From an uncultured Hungatella sp. (lineage in GTDB: Bacteria > Bacillota > Clostridia > Lachnospirales > Lachnospiraceae): a stretch of DNA of 64,000 nt. Below, in pieces: positions 50,831 through 60,600 of the stretch; the first letter of the stretch is position 1, and every line of letters starts with the position of its first letter. The DNA is taken from contig CATLBR010000003.1 of assembly GCA_949879795.1 (NCBI GenBank), positions 62,001 to 126,000 on the forward strand. The letters run 5' to 3'. The notes beneath the pieces were generated by a model. That model did no database searches. It saw only the letters and a list, made by a program, of their open reading frames with translations, and had not been told where the DNA came from. The translations under genes and the position numbers were made by a program.

Positions 50831-51721
50831 TTATTCGTCTCCTCCTGTCTCATAGTAAACCCAGTTGTTCTGAGTCTTAAACAGCACTACCGTAAACACG
50901 GCGATGACAGCCACCAGGATCCAGGCCAGCGCACAGCTGTAGCCCATGTCAAAGTAATTGAAGGCCCTCCGGTACAGATACAGCACGTAGGACAGGGTGG
51001 AATCCAGCGGTCCTCCGTCTGTGATGACGTAGCTCTCCGTAAATACCCGGAATCCGTTGATGATCTGTAAGATCAGGTTGAAGAAGATGGTGGGAGTCAG
51101 CATGGGGATGGTGATTCTGCTGAATGTCACCCAGCCGTTTGCTCCGTCCACTTTGGCCGACTCATAGAGGGAGCCGGGAATCTGCTTTAAGGCTGACAGA
51201 AAGATCAGCATGGAGGAACCGAACTGCCACACTCCCATGAGAACGATGACCCACAGGGCTGTCTTGGGATTGCCCACCAGGGACATCTTCTGATGGATTC
51301 CGAATACTTCCAGGATCGACATGACCACGCCTTTGTTTCCGAAGATCTGTTTCCACACCACGGACACCGCGATGCTTCCGCCGATGATGGAGGGCACATA
51401 GTAGAGAGTCCGGTAAAGCCCCAGACATTTGTGCTTCTTGTTGAGCAGCATGGCTACAAACAGGGCGAAGGCCAGACGCAGGGGAACCAGAATCAGCACG
51501 TAGGAAAATGTCACCTTCATGGCCTGGTAGAACATCTTATCCTGGGTAAAGGCTCTCATGTAATTGGCCAGCCCGATAAAGCTTGGGGTATTTAAGAGAT
51601 TAAAATCCGTAAATGAGTAGTAGATGGAGATGAACATGGGGATCAGCCACATTCCAAAAAATCCGATCAGCCACGGGGCCAGCAGCACATAGGCCACCTT
51701 ATTGTCTTTGTATAGTTTCAC
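50831..51721 (-). CDS. Sugar ABC transporter permease (CUT1, MalF/LacF type)
   Basis: 296 residues. Six membrane helices; starts KVAYVLLAPWLIGFFGMWLI, the usual LacF opening, and has EAA loop YESAKVDGANGWVTFSRITI. The ATG has AAAAGGAAGGAGATCCCAAGG upstream (its GGAG core). It is first after the binding protein, with a hairpin between. Confidence 0.94.
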   Translation of the reverse strand: MKLYKDNKVAYVLLAPWLIGFFGMWLIPMFISIYYSFTDFNLLNTPSFIGLANYMRAFTQDKMFYQAMKVTFSYVLILVPLRLAFALFVAMLLNKKHKCLGLYRTLYYVPSIIGGSIAVSVVWKQIFGNKGVVMSILEVFGIHQKMSLVGNPKTALWVIVLMGVWQFGSSMLIFLSALKQIPGSLYESAKVDGANGWVTFSRITIPMLTPTIFFNLILQIINGFRVFTESYVITDGGPLDSTLSYVLYLYRRAFNYFDMGYSCALAWILVAVIAVFTVVLFKTQNNWVYYETGGDE

Positions 51722-51745
51722 CTTGGGATCTCCTTCCTTTTAAAT

Positions 51746-51770
51746 AAGAGGACTGGTCATCAGTCCTCTT
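51746..51770 (-). terminator. Hairpin between sugar binding protein and permease genes
   Basis: AAGAGGACTG (51746-51755) and CAGTCCTCTT (51761-51770) pair perfectly with a 5-base loop, followed leftward by ATTTAAAAGG. It probably dampens transcription into the permeases, as the stem at 38651 does in the peptide operon. Confidence 0.65.
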
Positions 51771-51776
51771 GGGGGC

Positions 51777-51856
51777 AATCACCCCGGGCCGTGCCCGATT
51801 CGGTCCGGCTGCCGCTTAAGGACGCCGAGCCGAATCGGTTCACAGGCCGGGTGATT
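51777..51856. repeat. Imperfect long inverted repeat after the sugar binding protein
   Basis: 51777-51808 and 51824-51856 are complementary over about 32 bp with a few mismatches (AATCACCC and CCGATTCGG blocks on each side), around a 15-base loop with GCCGCTTAAGG. The right arm reaches into the binding-protein stop codon. Together with the 51746 hairpin, it fills the 133-bp gap. Confidence 0.6.
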
Positions 51857-53261
51857 AGTTATTCCTGGCGAGAATGGCATCTGCCTCCGCGCGGAAGGCA
51901 GCCGCTGCCTCTGCTGATGTGGCCTGACCGTAGAACACGCTGTAAGCCGCGTTCTTGAAGGCCTCGTTGACCTCGGACATACCTACCGGATCCGGAGCAG
52001 GAGTGCTGCCGCTTAATTCCGCAGCCGCATCTACATAGTCAAACATATCCTGCTGCTGGGCGGACATGGTTCCCGTGCCCACAAGATACTCACGGATCTT
52101 GGAGGACACCGGAGTTCCGCGCTCTGCCATGATGATGTCGTTGGCTTCCTCGGAGTTGATGAACCAGTCGATAAATGCTGCCGCCTCATCCTTTACCTTG
52201 GAGGTCTCTGCCACGCTGAAGAACATTCCGGGCTTCAGCCACAGGCCTTTGCTGCCGCCTTCCAGCATGGGAGGTGTGGTCATCTTCAGAGTATCGTTGA
52301 CAGCCGCCACCTTGGAGGTGTAGTTGTTCCACTCGAAGATGGAAGCCGCATCCCCGGTCACCACCGGTCCTGCCTCCTGACCCAGAGTCTGGATCTGAGC
52401 GTACTCGTCCGGGTTGGCAGCCATGCCGCCGTCCATCAATTCCTTCCACATGTCAAAATAATCGGCGCAGATGGCATCGTCCTTGTATCCAAGGGACTTC
52501 TTATCCTCGGAGAACAGGCTCTCTCCGTGCTCTCTCACCCAGTAATGGAAGATGTTGGTGTCATCGACAGGGCCTACGGCCGTTCCCAGCTTTCCGGTCT
52601 TGTCTTTTACGGTCTGGCACATGGTCTTAAAGTCGTCCCAGGTCCAGTCTGTGCCCGGCTCCGCGTAGTTTGCCTCTGCCAGAACGGAAGGGTTATACCC
52701 GGTGACCAGAGCGGAAGTCGAGAGAACCGCTCCCACCATCTTGCCGTCGATCTTTCCCGTATTTAAAAGGTTGGGGTCCACATTGGAGACATCGATGGTC
52801 CCATTGTCCATATAGGGCTGAAGGTCTGCCAGGGAACCGTTTTTCGCGTAAGTCGTGATATAGAGGTAATCCATCTGAACGATGTCCGGCATGGAGCCTG
52901 ACGCCGCCTGAGTAGACAGCTTCTCGAAATATCCGTCCCAGCCTGCCGGCATGGCCTCAAATGTCACGTTGGGGTGAAGCTCCGTGTAGGCATCCAGAAG
53001 TTTCTGAGTGTAATCATGGCGGCCCTGACCGCCCCACCAGGTGATCTTGATGGTCACGTTCTCTCCGCTTCCTGAGGATGGAGCTCCGGCTGCCGCCTGA
53101 GTGGTCTCTGCACCGCCCGCCGCTGTGGTCTGCGCCTGAGTGCCGCCTGCTGCCCCCGTGCTCTGGGATTCGCCCGAGCTTCCTGATCCGCAGCCTGCCG
53201 CGGTGCATGCCATGATACCTGCCATGGTAATCGCTGTAAGTCGTTTCCAGTTCTTTTTCAT
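51855..53261 (-). CDS. Sugar ABC transporter substrate-binding lipoprotein (family 1)
   Basis: 468 residues from the ATG at 53261 (AGGAGAGGAAAACG upstream); 36 codons upstream in frame begin at the transcription start and are leader. Lipoprotein signal MKKNWKRLTAITMAGIMACT, then AAGC with the lipidated Cys. A Ser/Gly/Ala/Gln linker follows. SBP_bac_1 domain: ITWWGGQGRHDYTQKLLDAY, MPDIVQMDYLYITTYAKNGS, WTWDDFKTMCQ. Homologues bind oligosaccharides (UgpB/LplA-like). With GH115 and the esterase, acidic xylo- or pectic oligosaccharides are plausible ligands. Confidence 0.93.
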   Translation of the reverse strand: MKKNWKRLTAITMAGIMACTAAGCGSGSSGESQSTGAAGGTQAQTTAAGGAETTQAAAGAPSSGSGENVTIKITWWGGQGRHDYTQKLLDAYTELHPNVTFEAMPAGWDGYFEKLSTQAASGSMPDIVQMDYLYITTYAKNGSLADLQPYMDNGTIDVSNVDPNLLNTGKIDGKMVGAVLSTSALVTGYNPSVLAEANYAEPGTDWTWDDFKTMCQTVKDKTGKLGTAVGPVDDTNIFHYWVREHGESLFSEDKKSLGYKDDAICADYFDMWKELMDGGMAANPDEYAQIQTLGQEAGPVVTGDAASIFEWNNYTSKVAAVNDTLKMTTPPMLEGGSKGLWLKPGMFFSVAETSKVKDEAAAFIDWFINSEEANDIIMAERGTPVSSKIREYLVGTGTMSAQQQDMFDYVDAAAELSGSTPAPDPVGMSEVNEAFKNAAYSVFYGQATSAEAAAAFRAEADAILARNN

Positions 53262-53375
53262 CGTTTTCCTCTCCTTTTTCCTTTTTGGCATTGCCTCTGC
53301 TTCTTTTGCCGGCCGCCTTTTTTCTCTTGTCTCTGCTCTATGCTGTCTGGCGGCTGTTCTTGCTTTCATGGTCCC

Positions 53376-53381
53376 ATTATA
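53376..53381 (-). promoter_or_regulatory. -10 of the sugar transporter operon
   Basis: TATAAT on the minus strand about 115 bp before the binding-protein ATG; the -35 is poor (TTTTTC at 17 bp), which fits dependence on the YesN-type activator encoded upstream. It also shows that the in-frame ATG at 53369 is at the transcript end and is not the start. Confidence 0.6.
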
Positions 53382-53456
53382 CCTTCCATGCGTTGTTTGA
53401 AAAATGGATTAAAACGGGAAAAACTTGAAAAAAACCTACATTTTCACCAGACCTTT

Positions 53457-54893
53457 TCACTCTCCGCTCTTGTACTCCGACGGTGTCTGCCCCGTCAGTT
53501 TTTTGAACATCCTGGAGAAATACTGTCCGTCCGCCGGGTATCCGCACTCCTCCGCCACCTGGGAGATCCTCACGTCCGGGATCTGTCTCAGCAGTCTGGC
53601 GGCCATCCGGATCCTGTTCTCCACAGTGTAGGCAGAATATCGCTTCTTCATTTGTTTGTAAAACAGGCGGCCAAGATAATCTTCATTCATGAAAAGAGCT
53701 TCTCTGGAGAGCTTCTGCAGACTCAGATCCGGATCCCCGATATTTTTGTAAAATTCTAAAAGAATCCCATAAACTCGTCTGCCGTCCTTGTCCTCCGGTT
53801 TTAAGATCTTTTTTTCATGGCAAATGGTGTCTGACACATATTCGAACAGACTTTTTTCGTCTCTCACAGTCTCCAGATTCTCCCTGTCCACGGAAGTCCT
53901 CAGGAAACTTTCTAAAATCTTATATACTCTTTCTTTTTGTTTCTCTAGTGGTATTTCCTCCAGCTTCATTTTCAGCAAAAATATCCTGGTCTCAAAGAAA
54001 ACTTGTTCCCAGGTATCCGCCTCTTTCAAAGTCTTGATGTCCGGATCCGTCTTTTCCCTCTCCTGTTCATCCCTCAGCCTGTGGTACAGAACGGATACTG
54101 CAGGAATCTCCCCCGTCTCGGAAAACTCTGCCTCCAATTCCAGTGAAAACAGCTTGTGATATTCTCTTATGACTCGATTTGTCACCTGCTCTATGTCTCC
54201 GCGGATTCTCCCGTCCAGAAGGTATACTACCTCCTGTTCCACAGGGACAGACAGAAGGATATGCCCTTCCCCCATAAGTTCTGCCAGAATGTTGGTCAGT
54301 GAAAATGATTCCAGATAATCAGGAATTTTGGGGAATTTCATCGTCAGAAGAAAGATTTCCGGGTACTTTTCTCTATGCTCTTCCAGAAAAGCCTGATAAT
54401 CCAGACTTCCCTTTTCTCTGTCCTCCAGCATATCGGCAAAGAGCTGAGCCTGTGCCCTGGGCTTCAGACGGCGCAGCCGGCTTTGATCCCTGTGCCTTTT
54501 CTCTTCTGCCTCCCTCACCTCATCCAATTCCATGCGGATCTTCCGTGCCATCTTGACAATCTGCTCTTCTTTACACGGTTTTAACAGATAATGACGAACC
54601 CCCAGTTCCATAGCCTGACTGGTATATTCATACTCTCCGTACCCTGAGAGCACAGCGAAAACTGTCTTTGGAAATTCCGTCTTTGCCTGCCTGATCAGCT
54701 CAATTCCACTCATAATCGGCATCTTGATATCCGTGATTACAATCTCCGGCTTCAGCGTCCGGATCTTTTCCAACCCCTCGATACCGTTCCATGCCGTGTC
54801 CGCAACCTGGATTCCATAGTCCTCCCAGGGAATCAGAGAGGCCAGGCATTCCCTTTCAATATCTTCATCGTCGATCACAATCATCTTGTACAT
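53457..54893 (-). CDS. YesN-type response regulator with AraC DNA-binding domain
   Basis: 478 residues. Receiver domain at 1-120: MIVIDDEDIERECL acidic pocket, phospho-acceptor Asp in IVITDIKMPIMSG, Lys in YLLKPCKEE. Middle helical part (about 130-370) without a named domain. C-terminal AraC-type double HTH (about 380-478): YLGRLFYKQMKKRYSAYTV, RIRMAARLLRQIPDVRISQV, AEECGYPADGQYFSRMFKKL. Its 5' end overlaps the kinase gene by 29 bp. It probably activates the binding-protein promoter 196 bp downstream. Confidence 0.93.
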   Translation of the reverse strand: MYKMIVIDDEDIERECLASLIPWEDYGIQVADTAWNGIEGLEKIRTLKPEIVITDIKMPIMSGIELIRQAKTEFPKTVFAVLSGYGEYEYTSQAMELGVRHYLLKPCKEEQIVKMARKIRMELDEVREAEEKRHRDQSRLRRLKPRAQAQLFADMLEDREKGSLDYQAFLEEHREKYPEIFLLTMKFPKIPDYLESFSLTNILAELMGEGHILLSVPVEQEVVYLLDGRIRGDIEQVTNRVIREYHKLFSLELEAEFSETGEIPAVSVLYHRLRDEQEREKTDPDIKTLKEADTWEQVFFETRIFLLKMKLEEIPLEKQKERVYKILESFLRTSVDRENLETVRDEKSLFEYVSDTICHEKKILKPEDKDGRRVYGILLEFYKNIGDPDLSLQKLSREALFMNEDYLGRLFYKQMKKRYSAYTVENRIRMAARLLRQIPDVRISQVAEECGYPADGQYFSRMFKKLTGQTPSEYKSGE

Positions 54894-56634
54894 GAATATC
54901 CCTCTCCTTTTTCGGTATTTCTATATGAATCCTGGTACCCTCTCCCGGCTGACTCCAGATTTCCATCACTGCCTCACCGCTGAAGAATAGTTTTAACCGC
55001 TCAGAAATATTCTTTATGCCTATGCCGTTTCCTTTGGGCTTCATAGTAAAAGTTCTCACTGCTTCCAATTCCTCGCTGCTCATACCGGGGCCGTCATCTT
55101 CCACTTCCAAAATCAGAATCTGATCTTCTTCCCGGACACGGACCTGGATTCTGCACAGTTTCAAAGTATTATCTACGCCATAGTTGATGGCGTTCTCTAC
55201 CAGGGGCTGAAGAATCATCCTTGGAACTAAGTATCGCCCCAGTTCCCCCCGGGTCTCCAACAGGAATTCCACTCTCCGTTGATATCGGATCTTCTGTATA
55301 TTCATGTAATTCTCCACCAGCTCCACCTCCTTTTCCAGAGTATCCTCCAGTTCTTTTGAGAAAGAAGCCCGAAGAAAATCACTGAAAGCTACAGTCATCC
55401 TGGAAGCCTCATCCCCTCTTCCGGATCGGATTAGCCAGTTGATGGAATTCATGGTATTATAGAGAAAATGAGGTTTGATCTGGGCCTGCAGCGCCCGATA
55501 TTGAGTGTCCTTGATCAGAAGCTGTTTCTCGTAATTTTCGTGAATCAGCTCCGTGATCTTATTGATCATACGGCCAAACTCCTGAGTCAGAATTCCTATT
55601 TCATCCTTTCGGTTTTCTTGCGGCAGATGGCTTGCTGCCTCCGTAAATTGTCCGTCCTCCACCAATTCCATGGCAGCAGTCAGCTGCTCCAACGGCCTGG
55701 TAATCACCAGCGCCAGCTTTCTGGTTACCGCTCCTGCTCCTGCGAACAAAACAAAGAGTCCCAGAACCAGTCCATAGCGTACATAGGTATTGATAGCGTA
55801 GATTTCATCATAAGAAAAAAGGTTGAGGTAGATCCAACCGGTCTTGGCAGAAGCCAGCTGACAGGCAAAATATTTCTTTCCTTTAATTTTTACAATCTCA
55901 TACTCTTTTTCTCCTTTAAACCGAAAATGGCTCTGGGGCACTCCATGTCCATCCTCATACAACAGCATATCCCCGTTCCACACATATAGAGTGGAAGTTT
56001 TGGTGGCCAGTTCATCCACATGTTTTCTGATGAGATTTTTTACGTCCACCACAAACATCAGGCTTCCCATATAGTCCATGCTGGCATCCAGGTATTTACG
56101 GATGTCTCTGCCAGAGACCATGTAGGGAAATTCTTCCGTGGGATAACGGCACACATAGGCTCCTCTGGCCCCGGCAAACTCCTCCAGCATCTGGCTGTAT
56201 ATGAGTTCCGGCACTTCCAGATAATGATTTCCGATCATGTATTTAATCCATTTTTTATCTGTATATATCATCTCTGCAATCTGATCCGAATATCCGGCTT
56301 CCTGGTTCAGGCGGCTTCGGATTTGTGACATGCGGAAATTGTATTCGCTCTGGTTCTGAGCTTCCATGATCTGGGACAGCTGGCTCTGGATATTGTAGTC
56401 TAAAGCCAGGTCGTAAGAAAATTTCTCCAAGGCATCCAACTCCCGATCAACCTGCTGAGTAAAATAATCCAGCTCCTGAAGAGATTTTTCGTACATTTTT
56501 CCGTCATAGAAATCCAGGGTTATCTGCAAAGCCAAAAGAGTAATGGTACAGAGAATACCAAATACCGCAATATAGATGGCCGCCATCTTCCGGGCGAGGC
56601 TTAACGAGTTGAAGAAGGATTTGAAATTTTTCAT
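54865..56634 (-). CDS. YesM-type sensor histidine kinase
   Basis: 589 residues from the ATG at 56634; the frame's earlier ATG (56703) is about 17 bp past the -10. One membrane helix near the N-terminus (about 18-38), a large extracellular sensor region, a second helix (about 285-305), HAMP, then the His_kinase domain with the phospho-His in IKPHFLYNTMNSINWLI. ATP-binding N box is PLVENAINYGVD and the G boxes are EVEDDGPGMS and GNGIGIKNISERL. This family senses extracellular carbohydrates, often with the neighbouring ABC system. Confidence 0.93.
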   Translation of the reverse strand: MKNFKSFFNSLSLARKMAAIYIAVFGILCTITLLALQITLDFYDGKMYEKSLQELDYFTQQVDRELDALEKFSYDLALDYNIQSQLSQIMEAQNQSEYNFRMSQIRSRLNQEAGYSDQIAEMIYTDKKWIKYMIGNHYLEVPELIYSQMLEEFAGARGAYVCRYPTEEFPYMVSGRDIRKYLDASMDYMGSLMFVVDVKNLIRKHVDELATKTSTLYVWNGDMLLYEDGHGVPQSHFRFKGEKEYEIVKIKGKKYFACQLASAKTGWIYLNLFSYDEIYAINTYVRYGLVLGLFVLFAGAGAVTRKLALVITRPLEQLTAAMELVEDGQFTEAASHLPQENRKDEIGILTQEFGRMINKITELIHENYEKQLLIKDTQYRALQAQIKPHFLYNTMNSINWLIRSGRGDEASRMTVAFSDFLRASFSKELEDTLEKEVELVENYMNIQKIRYQRRVEFLLETRGELGRYLVPRMILQPLVENAINYGVDNTLKLCRIQVRVREEDQILILEVEDDGPGMSSEELEAVRTFTMKPKGNGIGIKNISERLKLFFSGEAVMEIWSQPGEGTRIHIEIPKKERDIHVQDDCDRR

Positions 56635-56726
56635 ATAGGGAGGATCCTTTCCGCAAACGCTTACAGTCCGGGCTGGCGATTTCTCCTCTGGGTGATACGC
56701 CATGATTACCGCAGGCTTTTGTGGAC

Positions 56727-56732
56727 ATTATA
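56727..56732 (-). promoter_or_regulatory. Extended -10 promoter of the kinase-regulator pair
   Basis: TGGTATAAT on the minus strand (TG plus TATAAT at 56727-56732), with no strong -35. Transcription would start near 56720, leaving a leader of about 85 nt. Confidence 0.6.
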
Positions 56733-56757
56733 CCATACCACCCTGAAACCATAACAG

Positions 56758-56795
56758 AAAAAAGCCGATTTTTTATTTAAAAAAACCGACTTTTT
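56758..56795 (-). terminator. Terminator of the secreted-protein/esterase unit
   Basis: AAAAAGTCGGTTTTTT and AAAAAATCGGCTTTTTT pair along their length with G-U pairs and end in a T run, 31 bp after the esterase stop. It separates this unit from the kinase promoter. Confidence 0.85.
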
Positions 56796-56826
56796 CCATA
56801 TACGAGACAAATTATGCCTGCCGACT

Positions 56827-57621
56827 CTAACAAGAATTTCTGGTCACATAATCAGCCATAACAGTTCCTACAGTTTTCCCCACCATATTATAGGCATTTT
56901 GATTATAGTGAAAACGGTCTTTCATCTCATGGATATATGGTTCAAAGCTTCCTGCCAGAATAAACTGATCATCTGTCCGACACAGAAGAGACTGAGCATC
57001 ACGGATAATCTTATACCGATCATCCCATTCTTTTCCTGTAAGGCCGTCAGTTATGCCGGGGAAATCTATATAATTATAATGTCCTGTCTGAACCAGAAAA
57101 CATGCTTCAGCCCCATGGTTTCGGAATTCTCTGAAGATATCTCTGGTGACGGCCATATAGTCCTCTGCAGACCGTTTGGCGTCTCCGTCACTCTCGCCCT
57201 GACACCATACTACAAATATATTCCCGACAGAGAATCTGTTTTCCGACAAATATTCCTTCGCCCGTTCCATCCGTTCTACTGCATCTGCCACATAGATCTT
57301 TTTCCACTGAATCGTGTCGGATCCGCCTATGGAGGCAGATACCCCTACTGTCATCCTGCCGGTTCGGGAGTAGTAAGTCTGGACAACGGCACTGACCATA
57401 CTTCCGCTTCGTTTGGACACGCCCTGGGAATCGTAATCCCAGATTGCGCCCATTTTATCCTCTCCCAATCCGAAAGGTTCTCTGATAGGGACAAGACTGC
57501 CTGGATTGCTGACTGCTTTGTATTCATACCCTGCAGAGATGTCACAAATAACAGCCATGTCGGCATTTCCGCGCCCTGACATATTGGACTGCCCTGCAAA
57601 CACAATCAAATCTATTTCCAT
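56827..57621 (-). CDS. SASA-type carbohydrate acetylesterase (CE6-like SGNH hydrolase)
   Basis: 264 residues, no signal peptide, so cytoplasmic. The SASA domain removes acetyl groups from xylan or sialic acid. Catalytic Ser in VFAGQSNMSGRGN, oxyanion region SASIGGSDTIQW, WCQGESDGD with the Gln/Glu of this family, and catalytic Asp/His toward the end in KDRFHYNQNAYNM. It follows the giant secreted protein by 30 bp; with the intracellular GH115 it would process imported acetylated, glucuronic-acid-bearing oligosaccharides. Confidence 0.85.
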   Translation of the reverse strand: MEIDLIVFAGQSNMSGRGNADMAVICDISAGYEYKAVSNPGSLVPIREPFGLGEDKMGAIWDYDSQGVSKRSGSMVSAVVQTYYSRTGRMTVGVSASIGGSDTIQWKKIYVADAVERMERAKEYLSENRFSVGNIFVVWCQGESDGDAKRSAEDYMAVTRDIFREFRNHGAEACFLVQTGHYNYIDFPGITDGLTGKEWDDRYKIIRDAQSLLCRTDDQFILAGSFEPYIHEMKDRFHYNQNAYNMVGKTVGTVMADYVTRNSC

Positions 57622-57651
57622 AACATTACTCTCCCGCCGCTTTCATTTTCC

Positions 57652-60600
57652 TTATTTCACCCAGACACCGTTTTCATCTACTTTGTATCCGTCCGGTGTG
57701 GTAGCACCGTGAAGCATAGCTCCTTTCTTTCCGTCGGATACCTCCTGGAAAAAGTACCACCTGCCGTCGATCATTTTCCAGCCAGTGTACATATGACCTT
57801 GAGTTCCATCTGACGCGGTGTGGAGATAATACCAGTCGCCATTCCACCAAACCCATCCAGTGACCATGTAGCCTTCCGTGTCAATCAGATACCACTCATA
57901 AGTCTGGTTCCACTCTGTCAGTACCCAGCCATCGGTTACATAGGTTCCATCTTCTTTCCGGAATATCCAGCCTTTCTCATCTCTCTGCCATGTTCCCGCC
58001 GTAACCTGGGGCATAGCGTCAAGAGGGATTTTGTTGTCGTTAATCACCATTATTCTCTTACCTGAGCTGCCAAATCTCCTTAAAATTCCCTGCTTTTTTT
58101 GAACGGTGACAGTTATGGAATCCGTAAAGGCCTTCGCGTGTCCGTCTTCATCTGCCGCCACATAAGTAACAGTCACTTTCTGAGATCCTGCTGCCATAAG
58201 GATCTGGATATCCACCTGATAATCCGTGATCTCCTCCTCGATGGTTTCTCCTGTGGCAGTATTCTTTCTGTAGGCCGTCACAACCATTCCATCGGGATCA
58301 AACTTCTCTCCTGCGGTATAGCTCATCCGCTTCGGCAGCTGAGTGATCTTGATTCCTTCCATATAGATATGGTCTTCGACCTTTTCTGCCACCATAACCT
58401 GGACTTCCGCATGGAACGCTTTCTCTTCCTGGTTCTTATCCAGGGCCATGTAAGTGATTTTCACTCTCTGGCTTCCCGGCTGACTGAAATCATACTCAAA
58501 ATCAAGAGCGTCTAACGAAATCTGCTCTCTTGTGGTCTTCTTGCCGTCAAGGCTTCTCAGAACAGCCTCCACTTCCATTCCTTCTGGATCAAAATCCTCG
58601 CCTTCCATGTAGTTGAGTTTTTTCGGCTTCTTGGCCACAACAATCTTTGTCACATAGCTGGTGTCCTCATCCAGTCTCTCCTCTACCTTCACGGTAAACT
58701 GGGCAGTGAACTCTTTCTCATCTCCTTCAGCGTCACTCGCTGTGTAGGTGACAGTCACAGCGGTATCCCCTGCCTCTTCAAAATGATCCGGATTAAACTC
58801 CAACTCGTCTACAGGTACTTTTCTCTCTCTTGAGGCGTTACTGGCTGTGGCCTTCTCAACCGCGGTCACTTCCAAACCTTCCGGATCAAGGTCGTCTCCA
58901 ACCAGATAATCTGTCCTGTCCGGTTTTCTTGTGACAGTAATCTTGGTAGTGAAATACTGGGGCTCCTCCGGTTTTTCAGGTTTTTCAGTTTCTTCTGGAA
59001 CTTCTTTCTCCTCCAGGCTTTCAATCGCCGCCTTTATCGTCTCTGTCTGTTTCTCAACTTCTTCCTGAGTCGCTTTCTCGTCTGTCGCCACTTTCTCAGC
59101 CGCCTCAATTGCATTGGTCAGCTTTTCAAGACTTTCTTCTGTATAAAGGTCAGTCTTGTCAGCCTCTTCCTTCGCTGCCTTGATGGCTTCCGTCAGAGCG
59201 GTCTTATCCGCTGGCTTCTCGGGGTCTACCGGAACTTCTTTCTTCTCCAGGTTCTCCACCGCCGCCTTTACTGCCGCTGTCTGCTTGTCTACCTCTTCCT
59301 GGGTAGCCTTCTCGTCTGCCGCCACTTTCTCAGCCGCCTCAAGAGCTGCGGTCAGCTTCGCAAGACTTTCTTCTGTGTAAAGATCTGTCTTCTCTACCTC
59401 TTCCTTCACCGCCTTGATAGCTTCCATCAGAGAGGTCTTATCCGCTGGCTTTTCGGGTTCTACCGGAACTTCTTTCTTTTCCAAGCTCTCCACCGCTGCC
59501 TTCACCGCCGCTGTCTGCTGGTCTACTTCTTCCTGGGTAGCTTTCTCGTCTGCCGCTACTTTCTCAGCCACTTCAAGAGCCACTGTCAGCTTCGCGAGAC
59601 TTTCTTGTGTGTAAAGATCGGTCTTATCCGCCTCTTCCTTGGCCGCCTTGATGGCTTCGGTCAGCGCGGTCTTATCTGCTGGCTTCTCGGGTTCTACCGG
59701 AACTTCTTTCTTCTCCAGGCTTTCCACCGCCGCCTTCACTGCGACTGTCTGCTGGTCAACTTCTTCCTGAGTGGCCTTGTCATCCGCAGCCACTTTCTCA
59801 GCCGCCTCAAGAGCCGCGGTCAGCTTCGCGAGACTCTCTTCTGTGTAGATGTCGGTCTTATCCGCCTCTTCCTTAGCTACCTTGATGGCCTCGGTCAAAG
59901 CGGTCTTATCCGCCGGGACTTCCTTCTTCACCAGGCTCTCTACTGCCGCTTTCAGGCTCTCCACCTGTTTGCTGACATCTTCATCAGTAGCCTTGCCATC
60001 GTCCACAACTTTCTGAGCCGCCGCTACGGCTTCTTTCAGCTTCGCGAGACTTTCTTCTGTATAAAGATCACTCTTCTCGGCTTCTTCTTTCGCTGCCTTA
60101 ATGGCCTCGGTCAGAGCGGTCTTATCCGCTGGCTTGGGCGCTTCGTACTCTGGAATATGATTTTCCGGGTTTCTCAAAGCCTCTGTGACAACCGGAATAT
60201 AGAATTCCCGAACCGCGTCCAGGTTGGGGTGGGTTCCTGAGCCGTTAGTCCCCGGAAGCCCATTCTTTCCAACACCGTTAAAGCTGTATTTATCTTTGTG
60301 ATCAACGATTCTGGTATCCAGTTCCGCATCCGTGTACACATCCGCTACGGCAATGCCCCATTTTCCGCAGATATCCATCTCCAGTTTATGAAGCCTCTCC
60401 TGGGTCTCCCAGTCACGGCTTCCCAGTTTGTGAACCGCCACGTAGACCAGTTGGGCCTCGGGCCATTTCTGTTTCATAGTGTAAACCGTGTTCTCAAAGG
60501 CTCCGGCAAAGGTGTTGGTGTCAAAACTTTCCGGCTCTTTTCCTTCCGCTACGGTTCCCGCTTCCTTGTTGTTTTTGTACAGATACTCCGCGTCATTGGT

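Noticed and set aside
58985-60135. Regular repeats considered as a CRISPR array
   Set aside because: Units are about 234 bp, in frame and coding for FIVAR domains; no short repeat-spacer pattern.
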